From Cyanobium sp. N.Huapi 1H5 (GTDB taxonomy: Bacteria; Cyanobacteriota; Cyanobacteriia; PCC-6307; Cyanobiaceae), in contig NZ_JAGQBH010000005.1 of assembly GCF_024345535.1 (NCBI RefSeq), positions 124,001 through 188,000 of the forward strand: a DNA stretch of 64,000 bases, written 5' to 3'. The notes below the pieces were generated by a model that saw nothing but the letters and a program-made list of their open reading frames with translations, ran no database searches and was not told where the DNA came from. This document shows positions 35,887-44,963 of the stretch, piece after piece. The number at the start of each line of letters is the position of its first letter. The first letter of the stretch is position 1. Position numbers and translations under genes: made by a program.

Positions 35887-36198
35887 TCAGTTGACGACGG
35901 CCAGGATGTCCTTCTCGGACAGGAGGACGTACTCGTCGGTGCCGAGCTTGATGTCGGTGCCGGCGTACTTGCTGTAGAGCACCTTGTCGCCCACGCCCAC
36001 TTCGGGGGCCTGGCGGGAGCCGTCGTCGTTGCGCTTGCCGGGACCGATCTGGACCACTTCACCCACCTGGGGCTTTTCCTTGGCGGTGTCGGGCAGGAGG
36101 ATGCCACCGGCGGTTTTCTCCTCCGATTCGGACACCTTGATGAAGACGCGATCTCCGAGGGGTTTGACCGTGGAGACGCTGAGAGAAACGGCAGCCAT
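35887..36198 (-). CDS. groS: Co-chaperonin GroES
   Basis: 10-kDa lid of the chaperonin. The 103-residue product has [20 protein letters not shown], the mobile loop with [39 protein letters not shown] and [15 protein letters not shown]. The ATG at 36198 gives the usual cyanobacterial length. It is the first gene of groS-groL, with the CIRCE-like operator 77 bases upstream. Confidence 0.98.
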   Translation of the reverse strand: MAAVSLSVSTVKPLGDRVFIKVSESEEKTAGGILLPDTAKEKPQVGEVVQIGPGKRNDDGSRQAPEVGVGDKVLYSKYAGTDIKLGTDEYVLLSEKDILAVVN

Positions 36199-36274
36199 GA
36201 ATTGACGCGATGGATGGACGCGAAGGCAGCGACGGATGACGACCGGGGCCGGCGCGTCGCTGTGATGGGGCGAG

Positions 36275-36301
36275 TTGGCACTCGCGCCCTTCGACTGCCA
36301 A
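36275..36301. promoter_or_regulatory. CIRCE-like HrcA operator
   Basis: TTGGCACTC (36275-36283), nine bases, GACTGCCAA (36293-36301). Compared with the consensus TTAGCACTC-N9-GAGTGCTAA, the left arm matches 8/9 and the right arm 7/9, with exact N9 spacing. The repeat extends to AGTTGGCACTCG / CGACTGCCAACT with 11 of 12 positions complementary. Its position in front of groS fits HrcA heat-shock repression; the divergent atpD lies 146 bases away on the other side. Confidence 0.85.
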
Positions 36302-36306
36302 CTTAG

Positions 36307-37914
<1,608 letters not shown>

Positions 37915-37927
37915 TCCGGGAAACCCC

Positions 37928-38335
37928 ATGACCCTCACCCTGCGCGTCCTCGCCCCCGATCAGAGCGTCTTCGACGGCACCGCCGACGAAGTGATCCTGC
38001 CCGGCACCACCGGCCAGCTCGGCATCCTCACCGGCCACGTCTCCATGCTCACCGCCCTCGACAGCGGTGTGCTGCGGGTGCGGGAAGGCGCCAACTGGCA
38101 GTCGATCGCCCTGATGGGGGGCTTCGCCGAGGTGGTGGCCAATGAGGTCACCGTGCTCGTCAACGGTGCCGAGCTGGGCAGCAGCATCAATGCCTCCGCC
38201 GCCCAGAGCGAGTTCGAAGCGGCCCAGCAGGCCGCGGCGGCGCTGGAAGGCTCCGACCCCAGCCCCGAGAAGGTGAAGGCCCAGCAGGCCCTCGCCCGCG
38301 CCCGCGCCCGTCTCCAGGCCAGCACGGGCGCCTGA
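37928..38335 (+). CDS. atpC: ATP synthase F1 subunit epsilon
   Basis: Epsilon subunit coupling rotation to catalysis and inhibiting wasteful hydrolysis. The 135-residue product has the beta-sandwich ([58 protein letters not shown]) and a C-terminal helical region ([18 protein letters not shown]). The separate atpD-atpC operon is the normal cyanobacterial and plastid arrangement. Confidence 0.97.
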   Translation: MTLTLRVLAPDQSVFDGTADEVILPGTTGQLGILTGHVSMLTALDSGVLRVREGANWQSIALMGGFAEVVANEVTVLVNGAELGSSINASAAQSEFEAAQQAAAALEGSDPSPEKVKAQQALARARARLQASTGA

Positions 38336-38366
38336 TCGCCCCCCTGCGGAGCGGGACGCCGCGGCC

Positions 38367-39470
38367 ATGGGCAAGGGTCGGGAGCTGGGTCTGCAGCTGC
38401 GGGAGTGGATCGCCACCGGTTCCGTCAGCCTGGACAACCCCCAGGCCCTGGCCAACCGCCTGATCGATGCCCTCGGGGCGGAAGAACATCTGCGCGGTCC
38501 CGTCCGGGACCTGGCCACCCAGCCCCTGCTGCAGCGGGTGCTGCAGCAGCAGGGGGGTCCGCAGCGCAGCGCCATCGCCTCCCTCAGCAGCCATCTGGCC
38601 GGGATCTACACGCCGGCTGTGCTGGCCGAACTGCTTGACCTGCTCGAGGCCAGTACCGGTGTGGCCGCCACCAGGCCCGGCGCCGATGCGTCAGCGTCCG
38701 GTTCCATGGCCGCCGCCGTGCCCCTTCCCCTGGGCCGGCTGGAGATCCTGCGACCCCTCGGCCCGGGGCTGGCCCTGGCCGCCGCCTCGGCCCCGGTGCT
38801 GTTCTGGGCCGGCGGGGAGCTGGAGCAGTGGTTCTTCGATCCCTGGGGCTGGAGCAGCGGCCTCGTGCTGGTGGTGGCCCTGGCCCTGATCCAGGCCCTG
38901 GCCCTCGGCCCCCTGAAGCCCCTGCGCCGCCGCTGGCCCCTGAGCCTCGAGGCCAGCGGTGATCCCCACCGCGCCTGGTGCTGGATCACGGCCCCCTGGA
39001 TCCATGCAGCCAACGGCGAGGCCCTGCACAATCTGGTGATCCTGGTGATCGTGCTGGGCGCCTCGCCGCTGCCGCTCTCCTCCCTGCTGCTGCGCTACGC
39101 CCTCGTCGCCCTGGCCACCACGGCGCCGGCGGTGCTGGTGGCCCGCCGGGCCCGGGTGCTGCGGCAATGGGACGGCGCCTCCGGGCCCATCGCCGGCCTG
39201 ATCGCCCTGGCCTGCACCCTCAGCCTGCTGCACTGGAAGGTCCACCCCTTCGTGGTGGGGGCGGTGGACATCCCGGCTTGGGTGCTGCTGGTGGTCTACG
39301 GGGGGCTGCAGCTGGGCTGGCAGCTACCCCGCCGCGATCCCCAGGACACCAGCACCCCGGTGGCCCGGCTCCTGAGCAGCCCCTGGTGCTGGGGCACCCT
39401 GGCCGGCATCGCCTGGGCCCTGGTGACCCGCGCCCAGGAGCTGGGCAGGGACCTGGGCTGGCTGGGCTGA
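38367..39470 (+). CDS. Rhomboid-like polytopic membrane protein, probably catalytically inactive
   Basis: The 367-residue product has a soluble helical N-terminus (about 110 residues) and roughly six to seven membrane segments. Rhomboid-like features are visible: an HxxN...HN element (WIHAANGEALHNLV, His213, Asn216, His221, Asn222) and a GASG motif (WDGASGPIAGLIA) with Ser272 at the position of the protease nucleophile. The partner His expected in a HxxG motif of a later helix is not found; the corresponding stretch appears to be WCWGTLAGIAWAL. I infer a divergent rhomboid fold, possibly a pseudoprotease. It lies 31 bases after atpC and could be co-transcribed. Confidence 0.7.
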   Translation: MGKGRELGLQLREWIATGSVSLDNPQALANRLIDALGAEEHLRGPVRDLATQPLLQRVLQQQGGPQRSAIASLSSHLAGIYTPAVLAELLDLLEASTGVAATRPGADASASGSMAAAVPLPLGRLEILRPLGPGLALAAASAPVLFWAGGELEQWFFDPWGWSSGLVLVVALALIQALALGPLKPLRRRWPLSLEASGDPHRAWCWITAPWIHAANGEALHNLVILVIVLGASPLPLSSLLLRYALVALATTAPAVLVARRARVLRQWDGASGPIAGLIALACTLSLLHWKVHPFVVGAVDIPAWVLLVVYGGLQLGWQLPRRDPQDTSTPVARLLSSPWCWGTLAGIAWALVTRAQELGRDLGWLG

Positions 39471-39488
39471 GGGGCTCGCCTGGGCGCT

Positions 39489-41795
39489 TCAGCCCGCCAG
39501 GGCGCGCATGTACCGCCCCCAGAGCTCGGCCACCAGGGCGCCGGAGGCGGCCTCGGCCGGGCGGTTGTCGTCGTTGCCCATCCAGATGCCGGTGAGGATG
39601 CGGCTGGAGGGGGAGTAGCCCACGAACAGCACATCGACGCCGTTGTCGGTGGTGCCGGTCTTGCCGCGGGCATCGGCCACCACCCCGGCGGCGCGGCCGG
39701 TGCCGCCGCTCACCACCCCCCGCAGCAGGGCATCCATCTCGGCGGCCACCGCCGGTTCGATCAGCTGCTGGGGTCGCTCTCCGATCGGCGTGGTGACGCC
39801 GGCGGCCGGACAGGTGTCCAGGGAGCGCACCGAGCCGCAGATGCCCAGGTCGTAGATGCGCGTCACGCCATGCAGGGGCACCGAGCGGCCGCCGTTGGCC
39901 ACCACGGCATAGGCCCGGGCCAGCTCGTAGAGGAAGGTCTCCTTGCCGCCCAGCACCATCGAGAAGCTCTCCTCCATCGGCGTGCTGATGCCCAGCTGGC
40001 GGGCCTTGGCCACCACCTTGTTCAGGCCGGCCTGCTGGGCCAGCCGCAGGGCCACCACGTTGTCGGAGCTGGCGAAGCCCGCCGCCACACTGGTGCTGCC
40101 ACCGCCGCCCCGGCAGCCGGCCACGTAGGCCAGGGGGGCGCAGGAGACGGCATCGCCGGGCTTCGCCCCCGCCTCCAGGGCCGCCAGGAAGGCGAACAGC
40201 TTGAAGGTGGATCCGGGCTGACGCAGGGCCTGCACCCGATCGAAGCTCGAACGGCTGTAGTCGCCGCCGCCGACGTAGGCCAGGATCGCGCCGGTGGCGT
40301 AGTCGATCGAGATCATCGCGCCCTGGGTGAGCCCGGCCCGGCCCCCTGGCCCTTCGAGGAACGCCTTCAGCTGCTTCTGGGCGATGGCCTGCAGGCGGGG
40401 ATCGATGCTGCTGATCACCGCATAGTTGCCCCGGGCCTCCGCACTGCTGAGGTCGAGGGCGAAGCGGCGCCCTTCCAGCTCGCCGATCACGTAGTCGCTG
40501 AAGAAGGGGTAGCTGGAATAGGTGGATTCGCGGCAGGCGGAGGGGTCGATGTTGAGCGGCCGGCGGCGGGCGTCGATCAGCGCCTGGTCGGAGAGATAGC
40601 CCTCGGCGTGCATCCGTCCCAGCACCAGGTCGCGGCGCTCCCGGCCCCAGGTGGGGTTCTCCCGGTTGCAGGGGCTGTAGCTGTTGGGGCTCGGCAGCAG
40701 GCCCACCAGGAACGCCGACTCCGCCACATCCAGGGCGCTGGCCGATTTGCGGAAGTAGAGCTGGGCCGCCTGCTCGAAGCCCTCCGCCCCCAGGCCCAGG
40801 TAGGCCCGGTCGAGGTACATCTTGAGGATGCGGTTCTTGCTGAAGCCCGCCTCCAGCTGCCAGGCCACCCACAGCTCCCGCAGCTTGCGGGCCACCGACA
40901 CATCCGTGCCCACGGCCGGGTAGACCATGCGGGCCACCTGCTGGGTGAGGCCGCTGCCGCCGCCGGTGCCCTGCACCAGGGAGCGCAAGGTGCCGAACAG
41001 GTCGATGCCGCTGTTCCAGCCGAAGCGCGAATCCTCCGAGGCGATCAGGGCCTGGCGCAGGTGCAGGGGGTAGTCGGCCAGGGTCGGCAGGGCCGTCGAG
41101 GAGCCCTCGGCCGCATCGATCTGGCGGCCGTCGGTGGAGAACACCTTCACCGGCCCGCTCACCGAGCGGATCGAGGAACCGCCGGCGACGGTGGTGGCCA
41201 GCAGCAGGCCCCCCAGGGCAACGCCCGAGCCCACCAGGGCACCGATGGCGCCCCAGTGCACCAGCTGCCCCAGGGGGCTGCGGGGATGGCGGTACACCAG
41301 GGTGGGCGCCTCCCCCTTGAGCGGGGAGCCGAGCTGGAGACGGTCCCCATCCCGCAGGCGGATGGCGCGGATGCGGCGATCGCGGTGGAACAGGCCGTTG
41401 GCGGAGCCGAAGTCCTCACCCACGTAGTCCCGATCACCGGGCCGCTCCTGCTCCACGATCGCGTGCACCCGGCTGACGCCGGTGGCGTCGGCCTGCAGCT
41501 CGCACAGGGGATCCCGGCCGATGCGGTAGCGGCCCCCCTCCAGCGCCAGCCGCCGGCGGCACTGGCCGCCGATCCAGAGCTCCAGCCAGGCGCCGTGGTG
41601 CCTCAGCCCCCCCAGGGCCGCCGTCAGGTCCCGGCGGCGGCCCCCCGCCGAGGGGGCGGTCAGGGCTCGCCAGAGGGCGGGCCAGCCGGCAGGCCCGGCC
41701 GGTGTGCCGGGGGATTGGGAGGCTGGTGCGGTGCTGGGTGCGGCGTTGGATGCGGTGCTGCCGCCAGGCGACGCCTGCTCCGTCGTCCCCACCAT
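39489..41795 (-). CDS. FHA-domain class A penicillin-binding protein
   Basis: Bifunctional peptidoglycan synthase with a phosphothreonine-reading domain in front. The 768-residue protein has a Pro/Ser-rich start and an FHA domain at about 70-170 (YRIGRDP, SRVHA, GSANGLF). TM lies at about 183-203. The GT51 glycosyltransferase has the catalytic Glu in ASEDSRF (Glu254), GLTQQVARM and ARKLRELWVAWQLE. The transpeptidase has PGSTFK (Ser529/Lys532), SSDN (577-579) and GKTG (712-714). In GT51 the usual His after EDxRF is replaced (EDSRFGWNSG). The ATG at 41795 is used; upstream sequence is antisense to the next operon. It is divergent, 59 bases away, from an operon encoding another FHA protein, a kinase and a phosphatase. 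Confidence 0.93.
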   Translation of the reverse strand: MVGTTEQASPGGSTASNAAPSTAPASQSPGTPAGPAGWPALWRALTAPSAGGRRRDLTAALGGLRHHGAWLELWIGGQCRRRLALEGGRYRIGRDPLCELQADATGVSRVHAIVEQERPGDRDYVGEDFGSANGLFHRDRRIRAIRLRDGDRLQLGSPLKGEAPTLVYRHPRSPLGQLVHWGAIGALVGSGVALGGLLLATTVAGGSSIRSVSGPVKVFSTDGRQIDAAEGSSTALPTLADYPLHLRQALIASEDSRFGWNSGIDLFGTLRSLVQGTGGGSGLTQQVARMVYPAVGTDVSVARKLRELWVAWQLEAGFSKNRILKMYLDRAYLGLGAEGFEQAAQLYFRKSASALDVAESAFLVGLLPSPNSYSPCNRENPTWGRERRDLVLGRMHAEGYLSDQALIDARRRPLNIDPSACRESTYSSYPFFSDYVIGELEGRRFALDLSSAEARGNYAVISSIDPRLQAIAQKQLKAFLEGPGGRAGLTQGAMISIDYATGAILAYVGGGDYSRSSFDRVQALRQPGSTFKLFAFLAALEAGAKPGDAVSCAPLAYVAGCRGGGGSTSVAAGFASSDNVVALRLAQQAGLNKVVAKARQLGISTPMEESFSMVLGGKETFLYELARAYAVVANGGRSVPLHGVTRIYDLGICGSVRSLDTCPAAGVTTPIGERPQQLIEPAVAAEMDALLRGVVSGGTGRAAGVVADARGKTGTTDNGVDVLFVGYSPSSRILTGIWMGNDDNRPAEAASGALVAELWGRYMRALAG

Positions 41796-41854
41796 CCCGG
41801 GCCCGTCCGCCTTGCTCCCATACGCTACCCGCAGCGATCGGAGCGGCCGGCCAG

Positions 41855-42136
41855 GTGGAGCAACGCCGGGATCCATGGGCACCCTTCCGCATCTGGACCG
41901 CCCTGACCATCGGGGTCTATGCGCTGCGGGCCAGCTTCGCTGCCACCTGGGTGGGGGCAATCCCCGGCTGGGTGCTGCTGCTGCTGCTGCTGGTGGCCCT
42001 GCTGCTGGCCAGCTGGGCGCTGCTGTTCCCCGGACGGATCGTCCCCTGGCGGGAGGGGGAACCGGTGGGCTGGTGGGGCCGGTTCCTGGCCGATCGCCGT
42101 CTCGGCCGGCGCGGCGGCGTGGTGGACGACCCCTGA
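41855..42136 (+). CDS. Small membrane protein heading the phosphosignalling operon
   Basis: No family recognised. From the GTG at 41855 the product has 93 residues: a short soluble start (EQRRDPWAPFRIWTALTIGV), a strong membrane helix (GWVLLLLLLVALLLASWALLF) and a basic, Trp-containing tail (WREGEPVGWWGRFLADRRLG) likely cytoplasmic. The first segment (IWTALTIGVYALRASFAA) may be a second helix. An in-frame start farther upstream would lie opposite the divergent FHA-PBP start. Its stop shares one base with the ATG of the FHA gene (TGATG). Confidence 0.65.
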   Translation: MEQRRDPWAPFRIWTALTIGVYALRASFAATWVGAIPGWVLLLLLLVALLLASWALLFPGRIVPWREGEPVGWWGRFLADRRLGRRGGVVDDP

Positions 42137-42870
42137 TGAGCCCCCTTCCCCGCCTGGTCCTGCGTGACGATCCCGGCCGGAGCGTGCCGCTGGATCCCCG
42201 CACGCCCCTCTCCATCGGCCGGGACCCCGCCAGCGGCCTCTGCCTGGCCGAGGCCCGGGGCGTCTCCCGCCACCATGCCCTGGTGCGGATGTCCCGCACC
42301 CGGGCGGGCCAGTGGCTCCTCTGCGACACGGGCAGCGCCAACGGCACCTGGCTCGAGGGGGCCCGGCTGAAGGACTGCCGCCCCCTCTCCGACGGCGACG
42401 AGATCCGCCTGGGCCTGAACGGGCCAGTTCTCCAGTTCCGCGCCGGCTCCCCCAGCGCTCCGCCAGCGGCCCTTGCCCCTGCCACCCGCGGCCGACCGGC
42501 GCCGCTGCCGGTGCCGACGGCGGTGGCCGGACAGCTGGATTTCGCCGGCCGCTCCCTGCCCCTTGATCGGATCCGCTCGGCCTACGTGCGCAGCCGCCGG
42601 CGCCATCCCCAGGCCTTCAGCTGGTGGCTGCTGCTCTGCCTGGGCGGGCTGCTGCTGCTCCCCTTCCCCTGGCTGTTCTGGCCGCTGCAGGCGGGGGCGC
42701 TGGCGGGCTGGATCGTGCTGGGCTCCCGCTGGGAGCATCTGCTGGAGGTGACGCTCCAGGACGGCCTGGCCTACCGGCACCGCTTCGACAGCCTGGCGAC
42801 GGCCCTGGCCCACCGCAACGGCATCCGCCGGGCGATGGCGACGGCGGCCCCCGCCGGGAGGCGGCCATGA
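42136..42870 (+). CDS. FHA-domain membrane protein
   Basis: Phosphothreonine-binding protein anchored in the membrane. The 244-residue product has an N-terminal FHA domain with the canonical residues: SIGRDP (Gly28, Arg29), SRHHA (Ser44, His47) and GSANGTWL (Asn69). A Pro-rich linker follows, then a membrane hairpin at about 162-197 (WWLLLCLGGLLLLPFPWLFW, AGALAGWIVLG) and a short basic C-terminus. Its ATG shares a base with the preceding stop, and its TGA overlaps the kinase ATG by four bases. It is a likely reader of the kinase encoded next. Confidence 0.88.
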   Translation: MSPLPRLVLRDDPGRSVPLDPRTPLSIGRDPASGLCLAEARGVSRHHALVRMSRTRAGQWLLCDTGSANGTWLEGARLKDCRPLSDGDEIRLGLNGPVLQFRAGSPSAPPAALAPATRGRPAPLPVPTAVAGQLDFAGRSLPLDRIRSAYVRSRRRHPQAFSWWLLLCLGGLLLLPFPWLFWPLQAGALAGWIVLGSRWEHLLEVTLQDGLAYRHRFDSLATALAHRNGIRRAMATAAPAGRRP

Positions 42871-44222
42871 ACTGGATCCTGCCGGAGGGCGCCAGCCTCG
42901 GCTTCGAGGGGCTGGCCGCCCCGCTGCGGATCATCCGCGGCCTCGGGGGCGGCACCCAGGGCCAGGTGTACGAGGTGGAACTGGAGGGGGAACGGCTGGC
43001 CCTGAAGTGGTACCTGCCGGCCTGCATCGCCCGCGACGCCGGCCTGGAGCGGCGCCTGGCGGCCAGCATCCGGGCGACCGCGCCGAACGACGCCTTTCTC
43101 TGGCCGATCGCCCTGCTGCGGGCCAGCCCCGCCAGCCGGCCCCTGATCCGCATCCGCGAGGAGAGCTTCGGCTATCTGATGCCCCTGCGTCCCCCCGCCT
43201 ACGTGGGGGCCAGCGAGCATGCCGCCGGCCGGCTGGCGATCGGCCTGCGCCAGGTGCTGCGGGCCTGCTTCGGCCTGGCCGACGCCTTCCACGCCCTGCA
43301 CCTGGCGGGCCTCTGCTACAAGGACGTCTCCCTGGGCAACCTCTTCCTGGAGCCCGGCGGCGGCGGCATCCTCATCTGCGACAACGACAACGTCGCGGTG
43401 GATGGGGCCGAGCCGGGAGCCGTGCTGGGCACCCCGGGTTTCATGGCCCCGGAGGTGCTGCTCGGGCAGGCCCGTCCCGGGGCCGACAGCGATCTCTTCT
43501 CCCTGGCGGTGCTGCTGTTCCGGCTGCTCACCCGCCACGACCCCCTCAAGGGCCAGATGGAGCTGGCGATCCGCTGCCTCGACGAGCCGGCCCGCCGGCG
43601 CCTCTGCGGCGAGGACCCGGTGTTCATCTTCGATCCGGTGGACGCCCGCAACCGGCCCGACCCGATCGAGCACGCGGCCGCCCTGATCACCTGGCCCATC
43701 TACCCCCGCCCCCTCCAGGCCCTGTTCGAACAGACCTTCTGCCGCGGCATGAAGCAGCCCTCGCGCCGCGCCCTCACCGGCCAGTGGAAGCAGGAGCTGG
43801 CCCGCACCCTCGATCAACGCAGCCTCTGCCCCGCCTGCGGCCAGGAGAACTTCCAGGCCGCTGGCGCGCCGGCGCTGTGCTGGAGCTGCGGCAGTCCCCT
43901 GCCGCAGCCGATCACCCTGGCCCTGCCCCGGGGCCCGGTGCTGGCCGCCCCGGACAACGAGCTGCACCCCCACCATTTCGATGCCCTGGTCGGGGAGGAT
44001 CTGCGGCGGCCGCTCGCCCGGGTGGTGGCCCATCCCCAGGACCCCCGTCGCCTGGGGCTGTGCAATCTCTCGGCCGCCGCCTGGAGCGCCGAGGCCGCCG
44101 ACGGCCGCAGCTGGCCGGTGGGGCCTGGCGAGAGCTGTAGCCTCGCGGCACTCATCCGGATTCTCACCCCGGCGGGTCCGATCGCCGTGCAACGCCCCAT
44201 CCCGCCAGCCCCCGCCGCCTGA
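42867..44222 (+). CDS. Ser/Thr protein-kinase-like protein with zinc ribbon
   Basis: The 451-residue product has a kinase domain (about 18-300), a CX2C...CX2C zinc ribbon (Cys321, 324, 338, 341) and a C-terminal beta-rich domain (about 365-451; VVAHPQDPRRLGLCNLSAAA). Kinase motifs: glycine loop GLGGGTQGQVYEV, Lys47 in LALKWY, catalytic loop YKDVSLGN (Asp153, Asn158; YKD replaces HRD), CDNDN (172-175) in place of DFG, and MAPEV (APE). The metal-binding Asp is retained, so activity is plausible but should not be assumed. No membrane segment is seen. Architecture resembles kinases of the TerY-P triad (E. coli YegI-like). Confidence 0.87.
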   Translation: MNWILPEGASLGFEGLAAPLRIIRGLGGGTQGQVYEVELEGERLALKWYLPACIARDAGLERRLAASIRATAPNDAFLWPIALLRASPASRPLIRIREESFGYLMPLRPPAYVGASEHAAGRLAIGLRQVLRACFGLADAFHALHLAGLCYKDVSLGNLFLEPGGGGILICDNDNVAVDGAEPGAVLGTPGFMAPEVLLGQARPGADSDLFSLAVLLFRLLTRHDPLKGQMELAIRCLDEPARRRLCGEDPVFIFDPVDARNRPDPIEHAAALITWPIYPRPLQALFEQTFCRGMKQPSRRALTGQWKQELARTLDQRSLCPACGQENFQAAGAPALCWSCGSPLPQPITLALPRGPVLAAPDNELHPHHFDALVGEDLRRPLARVVAHPQDPRRLGLCNLSAAAWSAEAADGRSWPVGPGESCSLAALIRILTPAGPIAVQRPIPPAPAA

Positions 44223-44225
44223 GCG

Positions 44226-44963
44226 ATGCCGTTTCCCGACGTCAAGCTGGCCAACCGGCCGCTCCATTTCCTCTACCTCTGCGACTGCTCCGGCTCCATG
44301 GCCGCCTCGGGCAAGATGCAGGCCCTCAACCAGGCCATCCGCCAGTCGCTGCCGGGCATGGCGGCGGTCGCCCGGGACAACCCGGAGGCCCGGGTGCTGG
44401 TGCGGGCCGTGAGTTTCGCCGACCGTGCCGCCTGGCACATCGAGACCCCCACGCCCGTCGATCAGCTGGAGTGGCGCGATCTGCAGGCGGGCGGCATCAC
44501 GGCGATGGGGGCCGCCCTGCAGCTGGTGGCGGCGGCGCTCCAGACTCCGCCGATGGAGGTGCGCGCCCTGCCGCCGGTGCTGGTGCTGATCTCCGACGGC
44601 CAGCCCACCGATGACTTCGCCGCCGGCCTCGAGGCCCTGCGGCGGGTGCCCTGGGCCCAGAAGGCGGTGCGCCTGGCCATCGCCCTCGGCCACGACGCCG
44701 ACCTGGAGGTGCTGCAGCGGTTCATCGGCAGCGAGCCGGCGACGGCGGGCCGTTCCCCCCGCCGACCGCTGCAGGCGGGCAACGCCACCTCCCTGGCCCA
44801 GTACATCCAGTGGGCTTCCACGGCGGTGGTGGGGGCCGCCTCGATGCCCGCCAGCCGGGTCAGCGAGACGCCCCTGGAGCCCGCGGCGGGCAACATCCCC
44901 CTGCCGGATCTGCCCCCCACCGTGCTCGATCCCACCGACGACGTCGGTCCCGTGGTGTGGTGA
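44226..44963 (+). CDS. TerY-like von Willebrand factor A protein
   Basis: Metal-dependent protein-interaction domain. The 245-residue product has a complete MIDAS: DCSGS (Asp20, Ser22, Ser24), Thr92 in AGGITAMGAAL, and Asp124 in LISDGQPTDD. The spacing and sequence around these (LHFLYLCDCSGSM, VRLAIALGHDADLEVLQRFI) resemble TerY/YegL-type VWA proteins. It starts three bases after the kinase stop, and its own stop overlaps the PP2C start (GTGA). It probably bridges the kinase and phosphatase or recruits substrates; that is inference from the triad architecture. Confidence 0.9.
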   Translation: MPFPDVKLANRPLHFLYLCDCSGSMAASGKMQALNQAIRQSLPGMAAVARDNPEARVLVRAVSFADRAAWHIETPTPVDQLEWRDLQAGGITAMGAALQLVAAALQTPPMEVRALPPVLVLISDGQPTDDFAAGLEALRRVPWAQKAVRLAIALGHDADLEVLQRFIGSEPATAGRSPRRPLQAGNATSLAQYIQWASTAVVGAASMPASRVSETPLEPAAGNIPLPDLPPTVLDPTDDVGPVVW

